A stretch of DNA of 42,416 nt from Polaribacter septentrionalilitoris (lineage in GTDB: Bacteria > Bacteroidota > Bacteroidia > Flavobacteriales > Flavobacteriaceae): contig NZ_VRMJ01000049.1 of assembly GCF_009832745.1 (NCBI RefSeq), forward strand, positions 1 to 42,416, written 5' to 3'. Position numbers and translations under genes: made by a program. Below are positions 16,655 through 24,369 of this stretch, in pieces (the stretch's first letter is position 1; each line of letters opens with the position of its first letter). The notes below the pieces were generated by a model. The model was given only the letters and a program-made list of their open reading frames with translations, did not search any database and was not told the origin of the DNA.

Positions 16655-18175
16655 CTATATTATATTGAGCATTTTTTCTGTGGCTTTAATGGCAGATACT
16701 GTTTGATCTGAATCTAAACCACGTGTTATAAATTCGTGTTTTTCTTTTTTCCAAGTAATTATGGTTTCACACAACGCATCAGAATGACTTCCTGGAGGAA
16801 TTCTAACTGCATAATCTACCAAATCTGGTAAATCTTTTTTGCTATGTGTTTTATACAATTTTCTAAGTGCGTTCATAAAAGCATCAAACTGTCCATCACC
16901 TTGTGCATGAGCTTCATATTGAACACCTTCTACTATTAATTTTAAAGTGGTAGAAGGTTTCATGCCTTTTGCATGACCTAGCACATAGTTTTTTACAACT
17001 ACACGTTTTTCTATAGTGTCGCTATCTAAAACATCAGAAATAATGTATGGTAAATCGTCTTGAGAAACCACTTCTTTTTTATCTCCAAGTTCTATAATTC
17101 TTTGGGTAACTTTCTTTAATTCATCATCATTTAAACTGATACCTAAATCTTGTAAATTCTTTTGAATATTAGCTTTACCTGATGTTTTACCTAATGCATA
17201 TTTACGTTTTCTACCAAAACGTTCTGGCATTAAATCGTTAAAATAGAGGTTCTTTTTATTATCCCCATCTGCATGAATTCCAGCAGTTTGCGTAAAAACA
17301 TTTGCACCAACCACAGGTTTATTTACAGGAATCCTAAAGCCAGAAAACGTTTCTACCAACTTACTAACTTTGTTTAAAGCAGTTTCATTTACAGAAATTT
17401 CAACACCTTTTATAAAATCATTTATTACAGCTACAACACTTGCTAAAGGTGCGTTTCCTGCACGTTCTCCCATTCCATTTATAGTTAAATGTAAACCATT
17501 GATACCTGCATAAACAGCTTCCATCACATTAGCAACACCTAAATCATAATCATTATGACCATGAAAATCAAAATGTGTGTTTGGATATTTTTGTTTTACT
17601 TCTTCTATAAAAGTAAATGTTTCTTTGGGTGTTAAAACGCCTAAAGTATCTGGCAATAAAACACGTTCTATATTTTGTGTAGATAAAAAATCTAAGTACT
17701 CAAAAACGTATGCTTTAGAATTGCGCATTCCATTAGACCAATCTTCTAAATAAACATTTGTTTTAATGTTATTTTCAGCAGCTAATTCAATGGTTTGCTT
17801 AATCTCTGTAAAGTGTTGTTCTGGAGTTTTTTTAAGTTGATGTTTTAAGTGATTTAATGAACCTTTGGTTAACAAGTTTTGCACTTTTGCACCAGCCTCT
17901 AACATCCAATTGATAGATTTTCCTCCGTCAACAAAAGTTAAAACCTCAATTTTGTTTAATTGATTGTTTTCTGAAGCCCAAGAAGTAATTTTTTGAACAG
18001 CTTCTAACTCGCCTTTAGAAACCCTAGCTGATGCAATTTCTATACGATCTACAAGCAACTCTTCTAAAAGTAGTTTTGCAATGGTTAATTTTTCAGAAAC
18101 TGAAAACGACACTCCTGATGTTTGCTCGCCATCACGTAGTGTCGTATCCATTATTTCTATTTTTCTTTGGGTCAT
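16655..18175 (-). CDS. leuA: 2-isopropylmalate synthase-family enzyme (LeuA, or citramalate synthase)
   Basis: A DRE-TIM metallolyase of 506 residues that condenses acetyl-CoA with a 2-oxoacid. Near the N-terminus it has MDTTLRDGEQTSGVSF; later it has FHGHNDYDLGVAN and GINGLHLTINGMGERAGNAPL, the catalytic and metal-binding signatures. The C-terminal third (about 370-506) is a LeuA dimer-type allosteric domain. The position between leuD and leuB argues for isopropylmalate synthase in leucine synthesis. However, the N-terminal segment (FSVSEKLTIAKLLLEELLVDRIEIASARVSKGE) also resembles (R)-citramalate synthases, which would feed isoleucine through the same LeuCD/LeuB enzymes. I favour LeuA on context and keep CimA open. 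Confidence 0.8.
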   Translation of the reverse strand: MTQRKIEIMDTTLRDGEQTSGVSFSVSEKLTIAKLLLEELLVDRIEIASARVSKGELEAVQKITSWASENNQLNKIEVLTFVDGGKSINWMLEAGAKVQNLLTKGSLNHLKHQLKKTPEQHFTEIKQTIELAAENNIKTNVYLEDWSNGMRNSKAYVFEYLDFLSTQNIERVLLPDTLGVLTPKETFTFIEEVKQKYPNTHFDFHGHNDYDLGVANVMEAVYAGINGLHLTINGMGERAGNAPLASVVAVINDFIKGVEISVNETALNKVSKLVETFSGFRIPVNKPVVGANVFTQTAGIHADGDNKKNLYFNDLMPERFGRKRKYALGKTSGKANIQKNLQDLGISLNDDELKKVTQRIIELGDKKEVVSQDDLPYIISDVLDSDTIEKRVVVKNYVLGHAKGMKPSTTLKLIVEGVQYEAHAQGDGQFDAFMNALRKLYKTHSKKDLPDLVDYAVRIPPGSHSDALCETIITWKKEKHEFITRGLDSDQTVSAIKATEKMLNII

Positions 18176-18193
18176 TTAAATCAACTTGAAACA

Positions 18194-18268
18194 CTTCGAC
18201 AAGCTCAGTGTGACATTTTTATGCTAAATACAATTCGTATTCTGGATGTCAGTCTGAGCTTGTCGAAG
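18194..18268 (-). repeat. REP-like inverted repeat in the leuD-leuA spacer
   Basis: Two 22-bp arms, 18194-18215 and 18247-18268, both built on CTTCGACAAGCTCAG. They are inverted complements except for two adjacent bases. The 31-nt centre contains a second small palindrome, AATAC/GTATT. The stem-loop fills most of the 105-base spacer between leuD and leuA. I recognise CTTCGACAAGCTCAG-type sequences as a dispersed flavobacterial intergenic repeat. It differs in sequence from the element inside purL. Confidence 0.75.
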
Positions 18269-18280
18269 ACTTTTTTTTAA

Positions 18281-18880
18281 TTAAAACGGTCTTGTTTCTG
18301 CAAAAGCAGTAATTTCTTCTTCCATGTTTTTTAAGTAATCAATATCATCAAAACCATTTAACATATTATCTTTTTTGTAAGAATTTATGTCAAAGGATTC
18401 TGTTTCTCCTGTTGCTACTAAAGTTACTTTTTGATTTGGTAAATCTACTTTAATTTCTGTTTTTGGGTCTGCCATAATTGCATCAAACAATTTATCTGCA
18501 AATGCTGTAGAAACTTGTACAGGTAAAACCCCTACATTTAAACAGTTATTTTTAAAAATATCTGCAAATGCAGATGAAATTACGCAACGTAAACCAAAAT
18601 CGTACACAGACCAAGCTGCGTGTTCTCTAGAAGAACCAGAACCAAAGTTTCTACCTCCTACTAAGATTTTAGAACCTGCATAAATTTCTTTGTTTAATGG
18701 GAAATCTGCTTTTGGTGTTCCGTCTGCATTGTATCTCCAATCACGAAAAAAATTGATATCAAAATCTTTACGCTCTGTTGCTTTTAAGAAACGAGCAGGT
18801 ATAATTTGATCTGTATCTACATTTTCTATTGGTAATGGATATGCTGTACTTGTTAGTACATTAAATTTATCGTAAGCCAT
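18281..18880 (-). CDS. leuD: 3-isopropylmalate dehydratase small subunit
   Basis: Forms the swivelling half of isopropylmalate isomerase with LeuC, converting 2- to 3-isopropylmalate. The protein has 199 residues, the normal size. It begins with VLTSTAYPLPIENVDTDQIIPARFL and carries the substrate-binding VGGRNFGSGSSREHAAWSVYD loop and SSAFADIFKNNCLNVGVLPV. It follows leuC on the minus strand after a 97-base spacer with 7-mer tandem repeats and a palindrome. It is followed by a REP-like stem-loop before leuA. Confidence 0.95.
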   Translation of the reverse strand: MAYDKFNVLTSTAYPLPIENVDTDQIIPARFLKATERKDFDINFFRDWRYNADGTPKADFPLNKEIYAGSKILVGGRNFGSGSSREHAAWSVYDFGLRCVISSAFADIFKNNCLNVGVLPVQVSTAFADKLFDAIMADPKTEIKVDLPNQKVTLVATGETESFDINSYKKDNMLNGFDDIDYLKNMEEEITAFAETRPF

Positions 18881-18888
18881 TTTGTTTT

Positions 18889-18923
18889 GCTTTATGCTTT
18901 ATGCTTTAAGCTTTATGCTTTAA
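18889..18923. repeat. Five tandem 7-bp repeats in the leuC-leuD spacer
   Basis: GCTTTAT, GCTTTAT, GCTTTAA, GCTTTAT, GCTTTAA run head to tail and end 8 bases from the leuD start codon. Such short tandem arrays change copy number by slippage and here could affect leuD translation initiation. Confidence 0.8.
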
Positions 18924-18943
18924 GCAATTTTTTAATTCTTAAT

Positions 18944-18970
18944 AAGCTATAGGCTTAAAGCCTATAGCTT
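18944..18970. repeat. Palindrome just after the leuC stop
   Basis: AAGCTATAGGCTT (18944-18956) and AAGCCTATAGCTT (18958-18970) form a perfect 13-bp inverted repeat around one base. In the minus-strand transcript it begins a few bases after the leuC stop and has no T-run. It may protect the leuC 3' end or be a small mobile-type repeat. Confidence 0.75.
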
Positions 18971-18977
18971 ATAGCTT

Positions 18978-20375
18978 TTATACTAATAACGTTCTTGGAT
19001 CAGTTACAACTCCTTCTACTGCAGACGCTGCTGCTACTAATGGAGATGCCAATAATGTTCTAGATCCTGGTCCTTGTCTTCCTTCAAAGTTTCTGTTTGA
19101 TGTTGAAACTGATAATTTTCCTGCCGGAATTTTATCATCATTCATTGCCAAACAAGCTGAACATCCTGGTTCTCTTAATACAAAACCTGCATCATCAATA
19201 ATTTTATCTAATCCTTCTGCCTTAATTTGATCTACTACTTTGTGAGAACCTGGAACTAACCAAGCAGTAACATTGTCTGCTTTTTTACGTCCCTCGACAA
19301 TAGAGCAAAAAGCTCTAAAATCTTCAATTCTACCATTGGTACAAGAACCTAAGAATACAAAGTCGATTTCTTTACCAATCATAGCATCACCTTCGCTAAA
19401 AGACATATAACCTAACGATTTTTTGTAAGTTTCTACTCCACCTTCTACAGCTTCAGCATTTGGAATCGATTTTGTAACTCCAATTCCCATTCCTGGATTT
19501 GTACCATAAGTAATCATTGGTTCTATATCTGCTGCATCATAATTAAATTCTACATCAAATTCAGCGTCTTTATCTGTATATAAAGTTTCCCAATAGTTCA
19601 TGGCTTTATCCCAATCTGCTCCTTTTGGAGTTTGAGAACGACCTTTTAAATATTCAAACGTTTTGGCATCAGGTGCAATCATACCACCTCTTGCTCCCAT
19701 TTCTATAGACAAATTACAAACTGTCATTCGTCCTTCCATAGTCATATCTTCAAAAACATCACCTGCGTATTCTACAAAATATCCAGTTGCTCCAGAGGTA
19801 GTTTGTTGCGAGATAATATATAAAGCAACATCTTTAGGAGTAACACCTACACCCAATTTACCATTTACATTAATACGCATTGATTTTGGTTTAGGTTGCA
19901 TAATACATTGTGTAGACAAAACCATTTCTACCTCAGATGTACCAATACCAAAGGCAATCGCACCAAAAGCTCCATGAGTTGATGTATGTGAATCTCCACA
20001 AACAATTGTTGCTCCAGGTAATGTAATACCGTTTTCAGGTCCTACAACGTGAACGATTCCGTTGTTTTCATCACCTAAACCCCAATGCGAAATCCCATAT
20101 TTAGACGCATTATTTTCTAATGCATCTAACTGGTTTGCAGATAATGGGTCTTCTACTGGTAAATGTTGATTTATGGTTGGTGTATTATGATCTGCAGTTG
20201 CGAATGTACGCTCTGGATATACTACACTATTCCCTCTACTTTCTAATCCTAAAAAAGCTACAGGACTTGTAACTTCATGGATAAAATGACGGTCTATAAA
20301 AAACACATCTGGTCCGTCTTTAACTTGACGAACAACGTGCGAATCCCATACTTTGTCAAATAATGTTTTTGCCAT
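18978..20375 (-). CDS. leuC: 3-isopropylmalate dehydratase large subunit
   Basis: Catalytic [4Fe-4S] subunit of isopropylmalate isomerase. The protein has 465 residues, the usual length. The cluster cysteines are visible: Cys345 in FLGSCTNGR, and Cys405 and Cys408 in [11 protein letters not shown]. Other aconitase-family motifs are [25 protein letters not shown] and HFIHEVTSP near the N-terminus. It is the first gene of the leucine operon on the minus strand, with a TACTTTTG -7 box about 37 bases upstream. I looked for a leucine-rich leader peptide with an attenuator in the spacer upstream and saw none. Confidence 0.95.
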   Translation of the reverse strand: MAKTLFDKVWDSHVVRQVKDGPDVFFIDRHFIHEVTSPVAFLGLESRGNSVVYPERTFATADHNTPTINQHLPVEDPLSANQLDALENNASKYGISHWGLGDENNGIVHVVGPENGITLPGATIVCGDSHTSTHGAFGAIAFGIGTSEVEMVLSTQCIMQPKPKSMRINVNGKLGVGVTPKDVALYIISQQTTSGATGYFVEYAGDVFEDMTMEGRMTVCNLSIEMGARGGMIAPDAKTFEYLKGRSQTPKGADWDKAMNYWETLYTDKDAEFDVEFNYDAADIEPMITYGTNPGMGIGVTKSIPNAEAVEGGVETYKKSLGYMSFSEGDAMIGKEIDFVFLGSCTNGRIEDFRAFCSIVEGRKKADNVTAWLVPGSHKVVDQIKAEGLDKIIDDAGFVLREPGCSACLAMNDDKIPAGKLSVSTSNRNFEGRQGPGSRTLLASPLVAAASAVEGVVTDPRTLLV

Positions 20376-20411
20376 TTTAGTTTTTTTTTGATTTTAATTG
20401 TAATCAGCTAT

Positions 20412-20419
20412 CAAAAGTA
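20412..20419 (-). promoter_or_regulatory. -7 box of the leucine operon
   Basis: The plus-strand CAAAAGTA is TACTTTTG on the minus strand, a TAnnTTTG match. It ends 36 nt before the leuC start at 20375. A -33 TTTG is not obvious. Confidence 0.5.
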
Positions 20420-20635
20420 GTGATTAGTCTGAATTTTACAGGCTGTTGTAACGATTAACTTACTATATTCAACTGTTAAAGAATGTTTTATTTACCTATT
20501 TTACAGCAACTTAACCTGTTTAAAAATACGATGTCTATTTGTTTTGTTGAAGTTTGATTTATACTATCCAGTTTTAATCTTCACAAAAAAATAACATATG
20601 TAACAAAGAAACTTAAAGAATGATTATAAGTGATT

Positions 20636-21637
20636 TTAATGAAAGATTTTAAACAATAATTCTTTTAAAACATCTTTATTGGATTGATTTGCTCCTACTC
20701 CTTTACTTTTTACATCTGCATCTCTTAAAAAAGCTATATTTTGTGCTACTTTTCGCATTGGATAATTTCTTGCCGCTGAAAAATATTCATCTACAAAATA
20801 AGGGTTTACTTTTAATGATTTTGCTACAGAATTTTTAGATTTATCTTGCAAACCATGAAATAAGAGAAGTTGTGTAAAAAAACTATTTAATAAAGAGATA
20901 GTCATCACTAAAGGATTATTCTTAGGATTTTCTGCAAAATAATTGATAATTCTATTTGCTTTTGTAATGTTCTTTTCTCCTACTGCTTTACGTAACTCAA
21001 AATTGTTGTAATCTTTAGAAATACCAATATTTTCTTCAATATGATGATCATTAATAATACTTTCTTTAGGAAGAATAAGCATTAACTTATCCAATTCATT
21101 AGCTATTTTGCTTAAATCAGTTCCTAAAAACTCGACTAACATTAGTGCAGCTTTAGGCTCTATTTGATATTTTTTTCCGCTTAAAACTCTACGAATCCAA
21201 TCAGCAACCTGATTTTCATATAACTTTTTACTTTCATAAAGCAACCCTGTTTTGGAAATTGCTTTATGTAGTTTTTTTCGTTTATCGAGTTTCTTATATT
21301 TATAATTGATTACCAAAACTGTAGTTGGCTGCGGATTTTCCGCATAAGAAAGCAACTTTTCAATGGTTCTGCTTAAATCTTGTGCTTCTTTAACAATTAA
21401 AACCTGCCTTTCTGCCATCATTGGATATCGTTTTGCAGCACCAACAATATCCTCAATAGCTACATCTCTTCCATACATTACCTGTTGATTAAACCCTTTT
21501 TCGGCTTCTTCTAAAACATTTTCTTCAATAAAATCAGAAATCTTATCAATATAGTAAGGCTCATCACCCATTAAAAAATAGATGGGTTTTATATTTCCTT
21601 TTTTGATATCAGAAACTATAGTTCTTATTTCGTTCAT
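20636..21637 (-). CDS. holA: DNA polymerase III delta subunit
   Basis: Clamp-loader subunit that opens the beta sliding clamp. The protein has 333 residues, the usual length. The N-terminal domain begins IVSDIKKGNIKPIYFLMGDEPYYIDKI, where family members carry the clamp-contacting region and the GDE(P/E) motif. The middle has YKKLDKRKKLHKAISKTG and a lid-like helical domain, and the C-terminal collar domain (about 200-333) includes NPYFVDEYFSAARNYP. It is an AAA+ relative that does not bind ATP, consistent with no Walker motifs. It is divergent from the HsdR_N-like gene, with start codons only 17 bases apart. A TACTTTTG box for holA may lie inside the neighbour's coding sequence. Confidence 0.88.
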   Translation of the reverse strand: MNEIRTIVSDIKKGNIKPIYFLMGDEPYYIDKISDFIEENVLEEAEKGFNQQVMYGRDVAIEDIVGAAKRYPMMAERQVLIVKEAQDLSRTIEKLLSYAENPQPTTVLVINYKYKKLDKRKKLHKAISKTGLLYESKKLYENQVADWIRRVLSGKKYQIEPKAALMLVEFLGTDLSKIANELDKLMLILPKESIINDHHIEENIGISKDYNNFELRKAVGEKNITKANRIINYFAENPKNNPLVMTISLLNSFFTQLLLFHGLQDKSKNSVAKSLKVNPYFVDEYFSAARNYPMRKVAQNIAFLRDADVKSKGVGANQSNKDVLKELLFKIFH

Positions 21638-21642
21638 TTTCT

Positions 21643-21650
21643 TACTTTTG
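21643..21650 (+). promoter_or_regulatory. -7 box 4 nt before the HsdR_N-like gene
   Basis: TACTTTTG matches TAnnTTTG and ends only 4 nt before the ATG at 21655. In Bacteroidota transcription starts a few bases after this box, so the mRNA would be leaderless or nearly so. Confidence 0.45.
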
Positions 21651-21654
21651 ATTG

Positions 21655-22107
21655 ATGCAAAAACTCAATCTACCAACATATCATTTCAAACTCAAAAGTA
21701 GCGAAAATAAGACGCTTATTTTTGATAAATTCAGAAAAAAATATTTGGTATTAACTCCAGAAGAATGGGTTCGTCAGCATTTTGTTCAGTTTTTAGTTGA
21801 TGAAAAAAAATATCCTTCTTCACTAATTGCCATAGAAAAACAATTAACCATAAATAACAGAAAAAAAAGAACAGATATTCTTGTTTTTAATACTGATGGA
21901 AATCACGATATTATTGTAGAGTGTAAAGCTCCATCAATTAAAATTACGCAAGATACTTTCGATCAAATTGCACGATACAATTTGAAATTAAAAGCCAATT
22001 ATTTAATTGTTACTAATGGTTTAGAGCACTATTATTGTAGAATGGATTTTGAAAAAGAAACCTATGTATTTTTAAAAGAAATACCAAGTTATAAGTCTTT
22101 TCGATAA
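21655..22107 (+). CDS. Standalone HsdR N-terminal-type (PD-(D/E)XK) protein
   Basis: A 150-residue protein matching the type I restriction enzyme HsdR N-terminal domain family (HSDR_N_2, PF13588 type). The nuclease-fold core is complete: a helix with Glu61, Asp74 in KKRTDILVF, and Glu89-x-Lys91 in IIVECKAP, followed by a Gln-containing helix (DTFDQIARYN) and LIVTNG. No ATPase, helicase, methylase or specificity partner is nearby, so it is not part of a type I restriction system here. It is divergent from holA. I recall the same pairing in other Flavobacteriia, which hints at a role in DNA maintenance, but the function is unknown. The ATG at 21655 is preferred; a TTG one codon earlier is also in frame. 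Confidence 0.8.
   Translation: MQKLNLPTYHFKLKSSENKTLIFDKFRKKYLVLTPEEWVRQHFVQFLVDEKKYPSSLIAIEKQLTINNRKKRTDILVFNTDGNHDIIVECKAPSIKITQDTFDQIARYNLKLKANYLIVTNGLEHYYCRMDFEKETYVFLKEIPSYKSFR
21693..21700 (-). promoter_or_regulatory. Possible -7 box of holA inside the divergent gene
   Basis: CAAAAGTA on the plus strand is TACTTTTG on the minus strand, 55 nt before the holA start. It lies within the first codons of the HsdR_N-like gene, so the two promoters would overlap. Confidence 0.3.
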
Positions 22108-22185
22108 TATTACTTATGTTTTAAAAATTGCTCAAAGAGACAATGAAATTAAGAAAACTTTAGATATAAACTCATTTTTAAAGTG

Positions 22186-22193
22186 TAAATTCG
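22186..22193 (+). promoter_or_regulatory. -7 box 5 nt before the glycosyltransferase start
   Basis: TAAATTCG (TAnnTTYG) ends 5 nt before the TTG at 22199, predicting a leaderless transcript that begins at a non-ATG codon. Confidence 0.4.
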
Positions 22194-22198
22194 CAACC

Positions 22199-23197
22199 TT
22201 GAAAATAGCTGTTGTTATATTAAATTGGAATGGTCAAAAATTGTTAGAACAGTTTTTACCATCTGTTGTGAATTTTAGTTCACAAGACGCTGATATTTAT
22301 GTAGCCGATAATGCATCAACAGACTCTTCAATTCAATACCTAAAAGAGTGCTTCCCGTCTGTAAAAATTATAGAAAACACTATAAATGGAGGTTATGCAA
22401 AAGGGTACAACGATGCTTTGCAAACCATTGATGCTGATATTTATTGTTTACTAAATTCTGATGTTGAAGTTACAGAAAACTGGCTTATTCCTGTTATTGA
22501 TGTATTTAAAAAGGAGAAAACTACAGCCATTGTTCAGCCTAAACTGTTAGATTATAAAGACAAGAAAAAATTTGAATATGCTGGTGCTGGTGGTGGTTTT
22601 GTAGATTTATATGGTTATCCTTATTGCAGAGGACGTGTTTTTAACAACTTAGAAAGAGATAATAATCAATTTAATGATACTATTTCTATTTTTTGGGCTT
22701 CAGGCGCTTGTTTGTTCATTCGTTCTGAAGTGTATCATAAAATTGGTGGTTTAGATGAAGATTATTTTGCGCATCAAGAAGAGATAGATTTATGCTGGAG
22801 AACCCATAACATTGGTTATCAAACAAAATATGTTGGTAAATCTGTTGTATATCATGTTGGTGGTGCAACTTTACAAGAAACAAACCCGCATAAAACGTAT
22901 TTAAATTTTAGGAATAGTTTACTAAATGTTGTGAAAAATGTACCCAAAAAATGGTTCTTATTTGTCATATTCTCAAGGTTACTTTTAGACGGAATTGCAG
23001 GTCTTAAATTTATTTTAGAACTAAGACCTGTGCATACTTTAGCGATATTGAAAGCACACATAAGTTTCTATAAAAACTTTTTTAAATTCTTAAAAAAGCG
23101 TAGAAAGTTACCTAAAAACGAAAATTACAATTTGCATACAAGTATTGTTTGGCAATATTTTGTATTAGGAAGAAAAAAGTTTGAAGAATTGAAATAG
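22199..23197 (+). CDS. Family 2 glycosyltransferase (rhamnosyltransferase-like)
   Basis: Transfers a sugar from a nucleotide donor to a polysaccharide or lipid-linked acceptor at the cytoplasmic face of the inner membrane. The protein has 332 residues. The GT-A fold is clear: VVILNWNG (residues 5-12), VADNASTD (35-42), CLLNSDVEV (83-91, the DXD-like NSD), WASGACLFIRSEV, and the catalytic HQEEIDLCWR (192-201, Glu/Asp). A hydrophobic segment (WFLFVIFSRLLLDGIAGLKF) near residue 260 may anchor it. The only start that keeps the N-terminal strand is TTG at 22199, with no ribosome-binding site and a -7 box 5 nt upstream. Its stop directly abuts that of the convergent SRPBCC gene. The acceptor is unknown. 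Confidence 0.87.
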   Translation: MKIAVVILNWNGQKLLEQFLPSVVNFSSQDADIYVADNASTDSSIQYLKECFPSVKIIENTINGGYAKGYNDALQTIDADIYCLLNSDVEVTENWLIPVIDVFKKEKTTAIVQPKLLDYKDKKKFEYAGAGGGFVDLYGYPYCRGRVFNNLERDNNQFNDTISIFWASGACLFIRSEVYHKIGGLDEDYFAHQEEIDLCWRTHNIGYQTKYVGKSVVYHVGGATLQETNPHKTYLNFRNSLLNVVKNVPKKWFLFVIFSRLLLDGIAGLKFILELRPVHTLAILKAHISFYKNFFKFLKKRRKLPKNENYNLHTSIVWQYFVLGRKKFEELK

Positions 23198-23677
23198 TTA
23201 TTTTTTTAAAACCTCTTTCCATTTATCAGATTCTGCATATTCTTTAATTACCTTATTTCTTTCAATTAGAAAATTGGTCATATATTTTTTGAGGAATAAA
23301 AAATCTGCAAATTTCCCTAAAAATCCAAATGGAGATTGATATACAAAAATATCTTTAACAATTACATCTTCTCCTTTTACAGTTAGGTAATGTTCGTGCC
23401 TAAAACTTTTAAAAGCACCTTTCTGCATTTCATCAACAAAAAAAGTTGGATAATTATAACCTGTTACTTTGGAAGTAAGTTTTTGAGTAACTCCTAAATG
23501 TTTAGCTCTCCAAGTTACAGTTTCTCCTAAAGATATTAACCCTGAAGTTTTACCTGCAATAGCTTGTTCTTTAGAGCTTTTAGTTGAGATTTTATGCAAA
23601 TCTATATTCCTAATGAGGTTAAAGACTATCTCAATTTTACTTGATTTCACAACAGTTATAAGCTCAATTCTTGGCAT
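23198..23677 (-). CDS. SRPBCC/START-like cyclase family protein
   Basis: A 159-residue single-domain protein of the SRPBCC (Bet v 1-like) superfamily, similar to polyketide cyclase or COQ10-type lipid-binding proteins. It starts PRIELITVVKSSKIEIVFNLIRNIDLHKIS and has the typical ETVTWRAKHLGVTQKL strand pair and MQKGAFKSFRHEHYL. It likely binds a hydrophobic ligand in a central cavity; the ligand is unknown. Its ATG overlaps the stop of the YciO-type gene by one base (TAATG), so the two are probably translationally coupled. It is convergent with the glycosyltransferase gene with no spacer. Confidence 0.8.
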   Translation of the reverse strand: MPRIELITVVKSSKIEIVFNLIRNIDLHKISTKSSKEQAIAGKTSGLISLGETVTWRAKHLGVTQKLTSKVTGYNYPTFFVDEMQKGAFKSFRHEHYLTVKGEDVIVKDIFVYQSPFGFLGKFADFLFLKKYMTNFLIERNKVIKEYAESDKWKEVLKK

Positions 23678-24297
23678 TATAGAATATCTAAATCTCCTTT
23701 TCCTTCTCTTATCACTTCTGGATAATCATCTGTTAAATCTATGATTGTAGAGCCAATATTGTCTCCATAACCTCCATCAATTACCACATCAACAAGATTT
23801 CCCCATTTTTCGAAAATTAATTCAGGATCTGTAGTATATTCTAAGATTTCATCATCATCTCTAATGGAAGTAGAAACAATAGGATTTCCTAAATTCTCAA
23901 CTAAAGTTGTAATGATGTTATTATCTGGAATACGAATTCCGACTGTTTTTTTCTTCTTAAAAACTTTAGGTAGGTTATTACTTCCTGGTAAAATAAATGT
24001 ATAAGGCCCAGGAAGAGCTCTTTTTAGAATTTTAAAAGTAGCAGAATCTATTTGCTTGACATAGTCTGATAAGTGACTTAAATTATCACAAATAAAAGAG
24101 AATTTAGCCTTCTCTATCTTGACACCTTTTATTAAAGCAATTCTTTCTAATGCTTTATTATGAGTGATATCGCAACCTAACCCATACACTGTGTCTGTAG
24201 GGTAAATAACCAAACCACCTCTTTTTAAAACCTGAACAACTTTATCTATTGCTTTTTGGTTTGGGTTCTCATTATATAGTTTAATGAATTCTGCCAT
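23677..24297 (-). CDS. YciO-type member of the Sua5/YrdC family
   Basis: A 206-residue protein from the ATG at 24297 (MAEFIKLYNENP); an ATG five codons upstream is less likely. The YrdC fold is evident: GGLVIYPTDTVYGLGCDI, LPGPYTFILPG, VGIRIPDN, NPIVSTSIRDDDE, VVIDGGYGDNIGSTIIDLTDD and VIREGKGD. The C-terminal half follows E. coli YciO more closely than TsaC. The K-x-R and S-x-N signatures used by active threonylcarbamoyl-AMP synthases appear altered (KGVKIEK and STSIR). Automatic annotation would call it L-threonylcarbamoyladenylate synthase for tRNA t6A, but a YciO-like role, not fully defined, is more likely. A second, true TsaC/Sua5 is expected elsewhere in the genome. Confidence 0.75.
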   Translation of the reverse strand: MAEFIKLYNENPNQKAIDKVVQVLKRGGLVIYPTDTVYGLGCDITHNKALERIALIKGVKIEKAKFSFICDNLSHLSDYVKQIDSATFKILKRALPGPYTFILPGSNNLPKVFKKKKTVGIRIPDNNIITTLVENLGNPIVSTSIRDDDEILEYTTDPELIFEKWGNLVDVVIDGGYGDNIGSTIIDLTDDYPEVIREGKGDLDIL

Positions 24298-24369
24298 AAT
24301 ATAAATATACAAAAACCCAACCTAATATACATTAAGCTGAGTTTATTTCTTAGGGAAGCGATTTCTGTT

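Noticed and set aside
20376..20635. Possible leucine leader peptide or attenuator before leuC
   Set aside because: No short frame with repeated Leu codons and no terminator-antiterminator hairpins were seen; only a -7 box is visible.
21655..22107. Type I restriction-modification locus
   Set aside because: Only the HsdR N-terminal fold is present; motor domains, HsdM and HsdS are absent on both sides.
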